A stretch of DNA of 64,000 bases from Alphaproteobacteria bacterium (GTDB taxonomy: Bacteria; Pseudomonadota; Alphaproteobacteria; Bin95). Made by a program: the position numbers and the translations under genes. The stretch is taken from assembly GCA_020638555.1 (NCBI GenBank), contig JACKII010000003.1, positions 434,001-498,000 on the forward strand, read 5' to 3'. Shown here piece after piece: positions 9,084 to 17,301 of the stretch (the stretch's first letter is position 1; every line of letters begins with the position of its first letter). The notes beneath the pieces are model-generated. The model had not been told where the DNA came from. It did no database searches and worked only from the letters and a program-made list of their open reading frames with translations.

Positions 9084-9119
9084 AAGCCCCGAGCCGCCCC
9101 CGGCGGCCGGGGCTTTTTT
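9084..9119 (+). terminator. Rho-independent terminator of the peroxiredoxin gene
   Basis: AAGCCCCG (9084-9091) pairs with CGGGGCTT (9108-9115) around a GC-rich loop and is followed by six T. It ends just before the stop of the convergent SDR gene. Confidence 0.85.
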
Positions 9120-9123
9120 CGTG

Positions 9124-9882
9124 TCAGCCGCGGCCGACGAACGGCATTTTCGTCGCCATCACCGTGACGGTCTGGATGTTGGCGTCGAGGCTCATATTCG
9201 CCATCAGCACGATGGTGTCGGCGACGTTCCGCACATCCATCACCGGCTCGACCCGGGTGGAGCCGTCCGGCTGCAACACGCCCTTTTTCATGCGCTGGGT
9301 CATCGGCGTTTCGGCGTTGCCGATGTCGATCTGGCAGCCGGCGATGTTGTAGGCGCGTCCGTCCAGCGCCGTCGCCTTGGTCAGGCCGGTGATCGCGTGC
9401 TTGGTCGCGGTGTAGGGCGATGAAAACGGCCGCGGCACATGCGCCGAAATCGAGCCGTTGTTGATGATGCGCCCGCCCTGCGGGTCCTGCGCCTTCATGA
9501 TGCGGAAGGCTTCCTGGGTGCAGAGAAACGCGCCGGTCAGGTTCACGTTCACCACATTCTGCCACTGCTCGACCGTCAGGTCCTCCAGCGGCACCGGCGG
9601 CGCGCCCATGCCGGCATTGTTGAACAGCATGTCGAGCCGCGACCACTGCGCCTTGTAGGCGGCAAACAGCTTCGCCACCCCCTCCGGCGAGGAGACGTCG
9701 CTGGGGATCGGCAGCGCGCGTGCACCGTCGGCGCCGGCCAGCGCAACGGTCTCGTCCAGCGCCTCCACCCGCCGGCCGGACAGCGCCACATGCCAGCCGT
9801 CCTGCAACAGGGCGAGCGCGCTGTAGCGGCCGATGCCGGAGCCGGCGCCGGTGATCAGGGCGTATTTGGTCTTTGCACTCAT
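9124..9882 (-). CDS. Short-chain dehydrogenase/reductase
   Basis: A 252-residue classical SDR. It shows the cofactor motif GAGSGIG at residues 12-18, NNAG near residue 89, and the catalytic Ser and YxxxK (SISAHVP then YTATKHA). The Arg pair after strand 2 (SGRRVEAL) suggests NADP preference. An oxidoreductase acting on an alcohol or ketone; the substrate is not predictable. The ATG has a GGAGG site upstream. It lies downstream of panB across a gap with a family A repeat, so it is probably a separate unit. Confidence 0.88.
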   Translation of the reverse strand: MSAKTKYALITGAGSGIGRYSALALLQDGWHVALSGRRVEALDETVALAGADGARALPIPSDVSSPEGVAKLFAAYKAQWSRLDMLFNNAGMGAPPVPLEDLTVEQWQNVVNVNLTGAFLCTQEAFRIMKAQDPQGGRIINNGSISAHVPRPFSSPYTATKHAITGLTKATALDGRAYNIAGCQIDIGNAETPMTQRMKKGVLQPDGSTRVEPVMDVRNVADTIVLMANMSLDANIQTVTVMATKMPFVGRG

Positions 9883-10040
9883 GGGCGTTGCGGCCTCCTG
9901 CCGGCGAAGTCGGGATGATGCGGACGGCAGCTTGCCCGCTGCCAGGGCGTTTGGCTAGCCCGCCCCGCGGTCGACGCCCGCAACAGCCCGGCTCATGCGA
10001 ACACGCTCTTAGCCTGAGGCACTCGGCGAAGCCGGGCGCC

Positions 10041-10160
10041 TGTTCCCCGGAGGTGGCGGAGCCGCCATCCGGGGCCGGTGTCATCGGTCGAACACCGCTG
10101 GCGACGGTGTCCGCGAGGGCAGCCGATCCCGGCTCTCGCCTCCGGCTCGGCCGGGAAAGC
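10041..10160. repeat. Family A palindromic repeat, copy 2
   Basis: In the 380-base gap between panB and the SDR gene (both minus strand). It shows the family plan: TGTTCCCCGGAGGTGGCGGA at the left, an inner CGAACACCG and CGGTGTCCG pair near 10090-10113, and a right arm ending CGGCCGGGAAAG. The rest of the gap (9883-10040 and 10161-10262) holds no gene that could be supported. Confidence 0.7.
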
Positions 10161-10262
10161 GGCATCCGTTTCGAACGGTCAATCGCCCACCTTTCCGCCC
10201 CCGGCGCAGTCGAGCCTCGACCGAACGTGCTCAAGGGCGGGCCCTGGACCTGACGCTCCGGC

Positions 10263-11078
10263 TCAGCGCTTCGGCGCGAACACGTGCTCCGGCCCCGGAA
10301 AGCGCCCGGCCCGCACGTCGTCGGCATAGGCCTTGATGGCCTCGCCGGCGGTCACGGCCAGTTCCGCATAGGGCTTGGCGAATTTCGGCCGGAAATCGGT
10401 GAACATGCCCAGAATGTCGTCCACCACCAAAATCTGGCCGTCGCAGGCCATGGAGGCGCCGATGCCGACGGTCGGGATCGGAATGGCGGCCGTGATCTCG
10501 CGCGAGACGTCCTCCGCGGTTTTCTCGATCACGACGCTGAACGCGCCGGCGTCCGACACCGCCCTGGCATCGGCCATCACCTGGGCGCGCGAGGCCTCGT
10601 CGCGGCCCTGGACCTTGTAGCCGCCGAACGTGTTCACCGCCTGGGGCCGGAGGCCGATATGCGCCATGACCGGCACGCTGCGCTCGGTCAGGAAGCGGAT
10701 GGTCGGCGCCATGGCCTCGCCCCCCTCCAGCTTCACCGCCTGGCAGCCGGTCTCGGCCATGATGCGCGCGGCGTTGCGCATCGCCTGCGCCGGGCTTTCC
10801 TCGTAGGAGCCGAACGGCATGTCGACGACGACGCAGGCGCGGTTCGCCCCGCGCATGGCGGCCTGGCCGTGCGCGATCATCATCTCCATGGTCACGCCGA
10901 TGGTGGACGGCAGGCCGTAGACCACCATGCCGAGCGAGTCGCCCACCAGCAGCAGGTCGCAATGCTCGTCCACCAGCCGGGCGATCGGCGTGGTGTAGGC
11001 GGTCAGGCAGGCGATCGGTTCGCCACCCTTGCGGGTGCGGATCGCGGCGGAGGTGATGCGGGTCGGGGCTTTGGCCAT
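10263..11078 (-). CDS. panB: 3-methyl-2-oxobutanoate hydroxymethyltransferase
   Basis: A 271-residue TIM-barrel enzyme making ketopantoate from 2-oxoisovalerate and methylene-tetrahydrofolate, the first committed step of pantothenate and CoA synthesis. Diagnostic segments are CLTAYTTPIARLVDEH, the Mg-binding LLVGDSLGMVVYG, DMPFGSYEES, KLEGG and HIGLRPQ with a catalytic Glu in FSVVIEKTAE. Length is normal for PanB. The start at 11078 has TTGGAG upstream; the longer frame adds a non-conserved leader. panC is not beside it. Confidence 0.95.
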   Translation of the reverse strand: MAKAPTRITSAAIRTRKGGEPIACLTAYTTPIARLVDEHCDLLLVGDSLGMVVYGLPSTIGVTMEMMIAHGQAAMRGANRACVVVDMPFGSYEESPAQAMRNAARIMAETGCQAVKLEGGEAMAPTIRFLTERSVPVMAHIGLRPQAVNTFGGYKVQGRDEASRAQVMADARAVSDAGAFSVVIEKTAEDVSREITAAIPIPTVGIGASMACDGQILVVDDILGMFTDFRPKFAKPYAELAVTAGEAIKAYADDVRAGRFPGPEHVFAPKR

Positions 11079-11167
11079 CAATGGCTCCAACGGCGTCTTT
11101 CCGGAAAACAACCGCGCGCTGATGCCGTGTTGCGTCGAAAGTTGCAAGCGCAAACGACACAAACCAG

Positions 11168-11608
11168 CTATGCGCCACCTTCACCTTCCACCAGAAGGAC
11201 TGCCGGAGTCCAGACCTTGCGGCGGCGGGCGGACCGCTCCGCGCCGGTTTCGTCCTCGTAGAAGCGGTGCTCGGCCTCGCCGAAGCGGGCGCCGCGGCCG
11301 TCCGTCAAATTGGCGTTCATGATGCCGTACAAGCGTCCGTCCACCGCCTGCACCGCGCCGATATAATTGCCGCAATTGCGGCAGATCAGAAAATCCACCA
11401 TGCCGAGACCGAAATGGTAGCGGTTGACCTGGCTCCCATCCCGAACCCGCAATTCCATCCGCCCGTCCGGGTCGCTCAGCGAGCGCATGTTGTGCGAGCG
11501 GCAGAAATCGCACTGGCAGGCGCGCAGCCACATCTCCTCCGGCTGTTTCGCCGTCGTCAGCGTCGCCTGGAGATTGCCGCAATGGCAGCGGCCGTGAATC
11601 GTGGCCAT
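11168..11608 (-). CDS. GFA-domain (glutathione-dependent formaldehyde-activating-like) zinc protein
   Basis: A 146-residue member of the GFA/CENP-V family. Zinc ligands are seen in order: GRCHCGN near residue 7, CQCDFCRSH near residue 31 and CRNCGNY near residue 76. Most members are not tested; the founding member was proposed to help glutathione add to formaldehyde. Six bases separate its start from the stop of the monooxygenase upstream, so the two are co-transcribed. A role in that pathway is an inference. Confidence 0.85.
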   Translation of the reverse strand: MATIHGRCHCGNLQATLTTAKQPEEMWLRACQCDFCRSHNMRSLSDPDGRMELRVRDGSQVNRYHFGLGMVDFLICRNCGNYIGAVQAVDGRLYGIMNANLTDGRGARFGEAEHRFYEDETGAERSARRRKVWTPAVLLVEGEGGA

Positions 11609-11614
11609 GGCCCG

Positions 11615-13249
11615 CTACTCCGCCGCCATGGCCGTCTGCGCCTCGAAGCGGAAGCCCTTATAGCCCTCGGCCACGGCCGCCTCGCAAATGCGGCGATAGA
11701 CGCCGACGCCGGCGATGTAGGGCATGAACAGCCGCGGCTTGCCGGGGATGTTGGCGCCCATATACCAGGAGTTCGCCTGCGGGAAGAGGGTCTTGTGCGC
11801 CACCACCTGCACATGGTCGACCCATTCGTCCTCGGCCTCCGCTTCCGGCTCGATGAGGTCGAGGCCGGCGTCGCGCATGTGCTGCACCGTGTCGGTCACC
11901 AGTTCCACATGCTGTTCGATGGAGTTGATCATATTGCCCTTGACCGACGGGCTGCCGGGGCCGGTGATCATGAACATGTTCGGGAAATGCTCGGACATCA
12001 GGCCCAGATAGGTGCGCGGACCCGCCTCCCACTTCTTCTTCAGTTCCAGGCCGTCGCGGCCGCGAATGTCGACATTGAACAGGGTGCCGGTCATGGCGTC
12101 GAAGCCGGTGGCGAACACGATGGCATCGAACGGGAAGGCGCGCTCGCCGACCACGAGCCCGGTTTCGGTCAGGCGCGAAATCGGTTGCTCGCTGATATCG
12201 ACCAGTTCGACATTCGCCCGGTTGAAGGTCTGGTAATAGCCGTTGTCGATGCAGATGCGCTTGGTGCCGATCGGGTGCGTCTTCGGGCAGAGACGCTCGG
12301 CCGTCACCGGGTCGTTCACGGTGGCGCGGATCTTGTTCCGCACGAACTCCGCCATGGTGTCGTTGGCGGCCTTGTCGGTGAGGATGTCGTTGAACGCGCC
12401 CAGGAACGCGCCGGTGCCGGCCTCCCAGCGCTCCTCATAGATGCGCTGGCGTTCGTCCTCGCTGACCGCCAGCGCCGACTGGTCGTTCACCTCGCGCAGC
12501 ACGCCGTTCGGCTGGTAGCGCATTTCCGCCCGCTTCCCGGCATAGCCGTCCTTCCAGGAACCGGCATAGTCCTCGGTCATCGGCATGTTGCGCGCGGGGA
12601 TGGAGAAATTCGGCTGGCGCTGGAACACGGTCAGGTGCGCCGCCTCCTCGGCAATCACCGGGATCGCCTGGATGCCGGAGGAGCCGGTGCCGATCACCGC
12701 CACCCGCTTGCCCTTGAAACTGACCGGTTCGTGCGGCCAGTTGCCGGTGTGGTAGGTCTCGCCCTGATAGTCGGCAAGGCCGTCGAATTTCGGGATCTGG
12801 GCGGTGGAGATGCAGCCCGTGGCCATGATGAAGAACCTGGCCGTGACCGTTTCGCCCGTGTCGGTGGTCACCTGCCAGCGCCGGGTCGCCGCGTCGAAAC
12901 GGGCCGAGCGGACTTCGGTCTCGAAGTCGATCCTGTCGCGCAGGCCGAAGCGGTCGCAGACATGGTTGGCGTATGCCAAAATGTCCGCCTGGGCCGAGAA
13001 TTTCTCCGGCCAGTGCCATTCCTGCTGCAAATCCTCGTCGAAGCCATAGGAATATTGCATGCTCTCCACGTCGCAGCGCGCACCGGGATAGCGATTCCAG
13101 TACCAGGTGCCGCCGACGCTGTCGCCGCGCTCGAAACAGCGGGTGGTAACGCCCTGTTTGGCAAACCGATGCAACAGATAAAGGCCGGCAAACCCCGCCC
13201 CCACAACCACCGCATCGACCGAACCGGCCTTCTCTGACAAAGCTGACAT
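11615..13249 (-). CDS. Flavin-containing (Baeyer-Villiger-type) monooxygenase
   Basis: A 544-residue two-nucleotide enzyme. FAD-binding GxGxxG appears as VVGAGFAGLYLL near residue 14, and NADPH-binding as VIGTGSSGIQ near residue 190. Between them GETYHTGNWPHE fits the Baeyer-Villiger fingerprint FxGxxxHxxxW with Tyr for the first Phe. GGTWYWNRYPGARCD is the usual family segment after the FAD strand. It inserts oxygen into a ketone or oxidises a soft nucleophile using NADPH and O2. It is divergent from a CmcJ-like oxygenase gene 194 bases away, so the two may share control. Confidence 0.9.
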   Translation of the reverse strand: MSALSEKAGSVDAVVVGAGFAGLYLLHRFAKQGVTTRCFERGDSVGGTWYWNRYPGARCDVESMQYSYGFDEDLQQEWHWPEKFSAQADILAYANHVCDRFGLRDRIDFETEVRSARFDAATRRWQVTTDTGETVTARFFIMATGCISTAQIPKFDGLADYQGETYHTGNWPHEPVSFKGKRVAVIGTGSSGIQAIPVIAEEAAHLTVFQRQPNFSIPARNMPMTEDYAGSWKDGYAGKRAEMRYQPNGVLREVNDQSALAVSEDERQRIYEERWEAGTGAFLGAFNDILTDKAANDTMAEFVRNKIRATVNDPVTAERLCPKTHPIGTKRICIDNGYYQTFNRANVELVDISEQPISRLTETGLVVGERAFPFDAIVFATGFDAMTGTLFNVDIRGRDGLELKKKWEAGPRTYLGLMSEHFPNMFMITGPGSPSVKGNMINSIEQHVELVTDTVQHMRDAGLDLIEPEAEAEDEWVDHVQVVAHKTLFPQANSWYMGANIPGKPRLFMPYIAGVGVYRRICEAAVAEGYKGFRFEAQTAMAAE

Positions 13250-13443
13250 TGCGCATTTCCCGTAGCAGATGGGCCGGCCCGGCCGGCGTCGAGCGGAAAC
13301 CGTAAACCGCCGGACGATCCTTCGCCAACACCCGATTTGCGGGGCCATCCATTCGCAGCCGCCGAAGGCCGCCCTTGACCCGGCGGCCGGATTGGCGAAG
13401 ATCGCGCCACGCTCGTATCGACTTTCGTTCAAGGAACCGATCC

Positions 13444-14268
13444 ATGACCGCAGCCGCCGTCCGTACCGAAGCCCCGACCATTCCGGCCCAGGTTCGCTAC
13501 GTCAACGCCGAGTGGAAGGGCCGGCCCGACAGCCCGCGCATCGGCTCACGCGAGACCCGGCGCGCCAACACCGCCTTCCAGGACGTGCGCATGCACAATG
13601 CCCGCCCGATGCTGGCCGCCGGCGAATGCACACTGGATGTGTGCGGCTTCACGCTCACGCATCTGGAGCCCGGCATCCGCGATTTCCGCGATGACGAGGA
13701 GGTGCAGCGCACCTACTACCCCGCCATCGAGCGCCTGGTGGAGCGCACCGCCGGCGCCCACCGCGCATTCGTCCGCAGCCATCTGATCCGCACCGAAACC
13801 CCCATCGACTTCAACGACGGCTATGCCCGCTTCGTCCACTGCGACTACAACGTCAAGCGCCTGAGGGAGATGTCGGAGGCGGTGCTGGAGCAGCACGGCG
13901 TCGAGCCGAACCCGAACTGGGACTATGTCTGGTACAACACCTGGCAGCCGTTCGACTATCCGGCGATCCGCAACCCGATGGCCTTCATCGACTGGCGCTC
14001 GCTGCCGGCGGACGATGTGATCGACTACTATTACACCGGCCGCAACACCGACTCGCTGGTGGCCGCCCCGGTCTACAACCCGGACCACAACTGGTGCTAT
14101 TTCCCGGACATGACGCCCGACGAAATCCTGGTGTTCAAGCAGATGGACGGCCGCCCGGACGTGTCGGTCTATTGCCCCCACACCAGTTTCGAGGTGAAGG
14201 ACCTGCCGGAGGACACGCCGCCGCGCCGCAGCATCGAAATGCGCCTGCTGGCCGTGTTCGAGCGGTAG
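13444..14268 (+). CDS. CmcJ/NvfI-family oxygenase-like protein
   Basis: A 274-residue protein of the CmcJ/NvfI (AsaB/GA4 desaturase-like) family, linked to Fe(II)/2-oxoglutarate-type oxygenases. The segment FVHCDYNVKR gives an HxD metal pair, YNTWQPFDYPAIRNPMAFID carries the WxP pattern of the family, and a distal histidine lies in YCPHTSFEVKD. Members act in natural-product tailoring but most bacterial ones are untested. The ATG at 13444 was chosen because the longer frame adds only a basic leader. It is divergent from the flavin monooxygenase. Confidence 0.75.
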   Translation: MTAAAVRTEAPTIPAQVRYVNAEWKGRPDSPRIGSRETRRANTAFQDVRMHNARPMLAAGECTLDVCGFTLTHLEPGIRDFRDDEEVQRTYYPAIERLVERTAGAHRAFVRSHLIRTETPIDFNDGYARFVHCDYNVKRLREMSEAVLEQHGVEPNPNWDYVWYNTWQPFDYPAIRNPMAFIDWRSLPADDVIDYYYTGRNTDSLVAAPVYNPDHNWCYFPDMTPDEILVFKQMDGRPDVSVYCPHTSFEVKDLPEDTPPRRSIEMRLLAVFER

Positions 14269-14285
14269 AGTATCCGTGGCGGTCA

Positions 14286-14462
14286 AGCGGAGTCTTTTCC
14301 CGCTGGCTCATCACCCCCTCTTCCCTGTCCTCGCGGAAGCGGGGACCCATGCCTGAGAGACAAATACAGAGTCTGTATCCTGTGAGAAGCTCTCGGGCAT
14401 GGGCTCCCGCTTGCGCGGGAGATGGAGCAGGAGAGTGGGTCAACCAGTCCCGAAAGCGCTCT
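14286..14462. repeat. Family B palindromic repeat, copy 1
   Basis: Fills the gap between the convergent CmcJ-like and map genes. Ends are AGCGGAGTCTTTTCCCGCTG on the left and CCCGAAAGCGCTCTA on the right; the right end overlaps the map stop codon (TAGAGC on the map strand). Inside, GGGACCCATGCCTGAGAG and CTCTCGGGCATGGGCTCCC form a long imperfect stem. A very similar copy lies at 60998-61177 and a shortened inverted one at 36438-36537. Confidence 0.85.
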
Positions 14463-15273
14463 ATTTGTAAGGAGGCTTGTGCAGGCCCTTGGGCGAGAGC
14501 GTGAAGATCTCGGCGCCGGTGGCGGTGATACCGATGGAGTGTTCGAACTGGGCCGAGGCCTGACGGTCGCGTGTGACCGCCGTCCAGCCGTTCGAGAGGA
14601 TCTTGGTTTCCCAGGTGCCGGCATTCACCATCGGCTCGATGGTGAAGAACATGCCTTCCTGCATCACCGGCCCCTCGCCCGGGCTGCCATAATGCAGCAC
14701 GCTCGGCGGCGCGTGGAAGGTGCGGCCAAGACCGTGGCCGCAGAAATCGCGCACCACGCTGAAGCGGTGCTTTTCGACGAAGGTCTGGATGGCGTGTCCC
14801 AGATCGCCGAAGGTCACGCCCGGCTTGCAAAGGTCGATGCCCAGCATCAGCGAGTCGTAGGTCACGTCGATCAGCTTCTGCTGCTTCACCCGGATCGGGC
14901 CGACCGGGTACATGCGCGAGCTGTCGCCGTGCCAGCCGTCCAGGATCACGGTCACGTCGATATTGGCGATATCGCCGGTGCGCAGCTTCCGCTCGTCCGG
15001 AATGCCATGGCAGACCTCGTGATTGACCGAAACGCAGATGGATTTCGGAAAGCCCCGATAGTTCAGCGGCGCCGCCACCGCACCGCGCGCGGCGATAAAC
15101 TCGGCACAGAGTCGGTCCAGTTCTGCGGTGCTCACGCCCGGCTCGACAAAGTCGACGATAAAATCGAGCGTTTCCGCCGCCAGCCGGCCGGCGCGGCGCA
15201 TGCCCTCGAAATCGGCGGGGCCGTGCAGTTCGATCCCTTGCGGACGCGGGGGGGCATAGGTTTGCTCGTTCAA
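14461..15273 (-). CDS. map: Type I methionine aminopeptidase
   Basis: A 270-residue enzyme that removes the initiator methionine. All metal ligands of the pita-bread fold are seen: Asp in NIDVTVILDGW and HGDSSRMY, His in CGHGLGRTFH, Glu in FTIEPM and Glu in FEHSIGIT; the substrate His is in VCHGIPD. No ATG fits the N-terminus. The first codon that matches family length is TTG at 15273, with AAGG a few bases upstream, five bases after the sfsA stop, so the pair is an operon. The stop codon is part of the family B repeat end. Confidence 0.93.
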   Translation of the reverse strand: MNEQTYAPPRPQGIELHGPADFEGMRRAGRLAAETLDFIVDFVEPGVSTAELDRLCAEFIAARGAVAAPLNYRGFPKSICVSVNHEVCHGIPDERKLRTGDIANIDVTVILDGWHGDSSRMYPVGPIRVKQQKLIDVTYDSLMLGIDLCKPGVTFGDLGHAIQTFVEKHRFSVVRDFCGHGLGRTFHAPPSVLHYGSPGEGPVMQEGMFFTIEPMVNAGTWETKILSNGWTAVTRDRQASAQFEHSIGITATGAEIFTLSPKGLHKPPYK

Positions 15274-15278
15274 AGCCT

Positions 15279-15998
15279 TCAGTCCTCTTTGGCGCCGGTC
15301 CAAACGAACGGCAAGCGGTGGTCGATGGCGATGGCGCGCTCGGTCACGCGACAGCCATAACACAAAACCTCTACGCCCGCAGCCATGGCGCGCGCCATGG
15401 CCTGGGCATAGGCAGGGTCGATATCGGCGGCAAGCGAAAGCCGGTCGCAATCGTTGCGCTGGACGACGAACAGCATGACCGCGCGGCCACCCTCCCGGAC
15501 CACGCCGGCCAGTTCGTCCAGATGCTTGGCGCCGCGGGCGGTCACCGAGTCGGGAAACTCCGCCAGGCCCGGCCCGCGCATCAGGTGGACGTTCTTCACC
15601 TCCACATAACATGGGGGCCGGCCGTCGCTTTCCAACAACAGGTCGATGCGGCTGTTCTGGCCGTACTTCACCTCGCGCCGCCGCTGGCCATAGCCGACGA
15701 GTTCGGCGATTTGCTCCCCGGCCAGGGCCTCGTCCACAAGGGCGTTGGGGCGGCCGGTGTTGATGCCGACCCAGTCGCCGTCGGCGTGACACAACTCCCA
15801 ACTGTGGGACAGCTTCGCCTTCGGATTGCGCGCGGGCAGCAGGCCGACGCGCATGCCCGGCTCGGCGAGGCCCAGCATCGCGCCCGGATTGGCGCAATGG
15901 GCCGTCACCGCGCGACCATCGGCGAGCGTGACATCGGCGAGGAACCGCTTATAGCGGCGCTCCAGACGCGCCGGTTCGATTGGGGCGTGAAAGTCCAT
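15279..15998 (-). CDS. sfsA: SfsA family DNA/RNA nuclease-like protein
   Basis: A 239-residue protein of the SfsA family, named for sugar fermentation stimulation in E. coli and with a nuclease-like fold. HCANPGAMLGL, INTGRPNALVDEAL, the catalytic-type YVEVKNVHL and GRAVMLFVVQRNDCD are family hallmarks, and the length is usual. The map gene follows after five bases, an arrangement common in Alphaproteobacteria. The start at 15998 was preferred to an upstream ATG at 16031 because it gives the family N-terminus. Confidence 0.93.
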   Translation of the reverse strand: MDFHAPIEPARLERRYKRFLADVTLADGRAVTAHCANPGAMLGLAEPGMRVGLLPARNPKAKLSHSWELCHADGDWVGINTGRPNALVDEALAGEQIAELVGYGQRRREVKYGQNSRIDLLLESDGRPPCYVEVKNVHLMRGPGLAEFPDSVTARGAKHLDELAGVVREGGRAVMLFVVQRNDCDRLSLAADIDPAYAQAMARAMAAGVEVLCYGCRVTERAIAIDHRLPFVWTGAKED

Positions 15999-16045
15999 AA
16001 GGGTGCCCGTTCTAGAGACGCGCGCCGGCAAAGGGAAGCCCGAGC

Positions 16046-16912
16046 ATGGCCTATATCGACCACATTGCCCGCTGCAACGCCCACGACCTGAGCGGATTCC
16101 GCCCCTGGTTCATCGGCGACACCCAGTCGGGCTGGCTGCGCCACGCCTTCGCGGAGCGGTTGCGCGCCTTTCCGGAGGTGTTCGTCGTCACCGAAAGCCG
16201 GGTCTGGCTCGCCCCCGACCTCGATTCGCCGGAATTGCGCAGCCGCCAGCTGGCCGCTGTCGGCGCCGAACTGGTCCGCACCGGCGAGTTGCCCAACCCC
16301 CGCGGCGAGTTGTTCCCGGTGCTGCCGCACTGGGGCGGCGTGCCGCTGGCGAGCCTCGACCGGGCCTGGGTGACGTATTTCGGCCTGCCGGCCTATGGCG
16401 TGCATCTGAACGGCTATGTCACGGCCGCGGACGGCACGCAGCACATGTGGATCGCCCGGCGCGCGCTCGGCAAGATGACCTATCCGGGCCAGCTCGACAA
16501 TCTGGTGGCGGGCGGCCAGCCGGTCGGCCTCGGCCTGTTCGAGAACATGGTCAAGGAATGCGGCGAGGAAGCGGACATCCCGCAGGACCTGGCCGCCCGC
16601 ATGCGCGCCGTCGGCCAGATCACCTATGCGATGGAGGTCGAGGCCGGCCTGAAACAGGACACCCTGTTCAATTTCGACCTGGACCTGCCGTCCGGCTTCC
16701 AGCCGAACAACACCGATGGCGAGGTGGACTCGTTCCGGCTGCTGCCGCTCGGCGACGTCGCCGGGATCGTGCGGGACAGCTTCGACTTCAAGTTCAACTG
16801 CAACCTGGTGGTGATCGATTTCCTGCTGCGCCACGGCTTCCTGACGCCGGACGCAGAGCCCGCCTACGGCGCCCTCAGCACCGGCCTGCACACGGTGTTC
16901 CCGCGGGCGTGA
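16046..16912 (+). CDS. Nudix hydrolase with N-terminal DUF4743 domain
   Basis: A 288-residue protein in which a DUF4743 region (residues about 1-110) precedes a Nudix fold. The Nudix box is GGQPVGLGLFENMVKECGEE (about 152-171), with Lys in place of the usual Arg of REUxEE. Related eukaryotic and bacterial proteins are annotated near thiamine pyrophosphokinase and act on oxidised thiamine diphosphates; that substrate is only inferred. It is divergent from sfsA with 47 bases between the starts. Confidence 0.85.
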   Translation: MAYIDHIARCNAHDLSGFRPWFIGDTQSGWLRHAFAERLRAFPEVFVVTESRVWLAPDLDSPELRSRQLAAVGAELVRTGELPNPRGELFPVLPHWGGVPLASLDRAWVTYFGLPAYGVHLNGYVTAADGTQHMWIARRALGKMTYPGQLDNLVAGGQPVGLGLFENMVKECGEEADIPQDLAARMRAVGQITYAMEVEAGLKQDTLFNFDLDLPSGFQPNNTDGEVDSFRLLPLGDVAGIVRDSFDFKFNCNLVVIDFLLRHGFLTPDAEPAYGALSTGLHTVFPRA

Positions 16913-16992
16913 GCGGCCCTCACCTTGCTTCCCCTACTCTCTCCTCGCTTCCCCGGCCTTGAGCCGGGGCCTCCTGCCGGGGCTTGGCACCT

Positions 16993-17250
16993 GTATCCCG
17001 GAGCCTGCGGAGCGGGCGTCCGGGACCGGTCGCACTCGCGAACACCGGCGGCGGCCGTGTTCGAGGGACGATACCGGCCCCGGGTCCCGGCTCCGCCGCG
17101 CCCGGGGAACAGCGCACCCGAATTTGGCGGACCGGGCGTCCGGGACCGGTCGCGCTCGCGAACACTGGCGGCGGCCGTGTTCGATGGACGACACCGGCCC
17201 CGGGTCCCGGCTCCGCCGCGCCCGGGGAACAGCGCACCCGAATTTGGCGG
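16993..17250. repeat. Family A palindromic repeat, tandem pair with 120-base period
   Basis: Two head-to-tail units fill the 389-base gap between convergent genes. Bases 17011-17130 and 17131-17250 match with about five differences by eye, so the duplication is recent. Each has the inner CGAACAC and GTGTTCG stem and arms of the type TCCCGGAGCCTGCGGAGCGG / CGGCTCCGCCGCGCCCGGGG. The join repeats CAGCGCACCCGAATTTGGCG exactly 120 bases apart. No coding frame here can be supported. Confidence 0.88.
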
Positions 17251-17301
17251 CAAACCGCGGACGGTCCGCCTGTGCTCGTTCTGTCGCCCCTCCCCGCGCC
17301 T

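Noticed and set aside
11267..13237. Long plus-strand frame (656 codons) antisense to the flavin monooxygenase
   Set aside because: Composition is His/Arg/Ala-rich with no domain signature; it mirrors a well-supported gene on the other strand. Such shadows are common in high-GC DNA.
16993..17250. Possible CRISPR array
   Set aside because: The repeated unit is 120 bases, only two copies, with no distinct short repeats and spacers, and no cas genes in the window.
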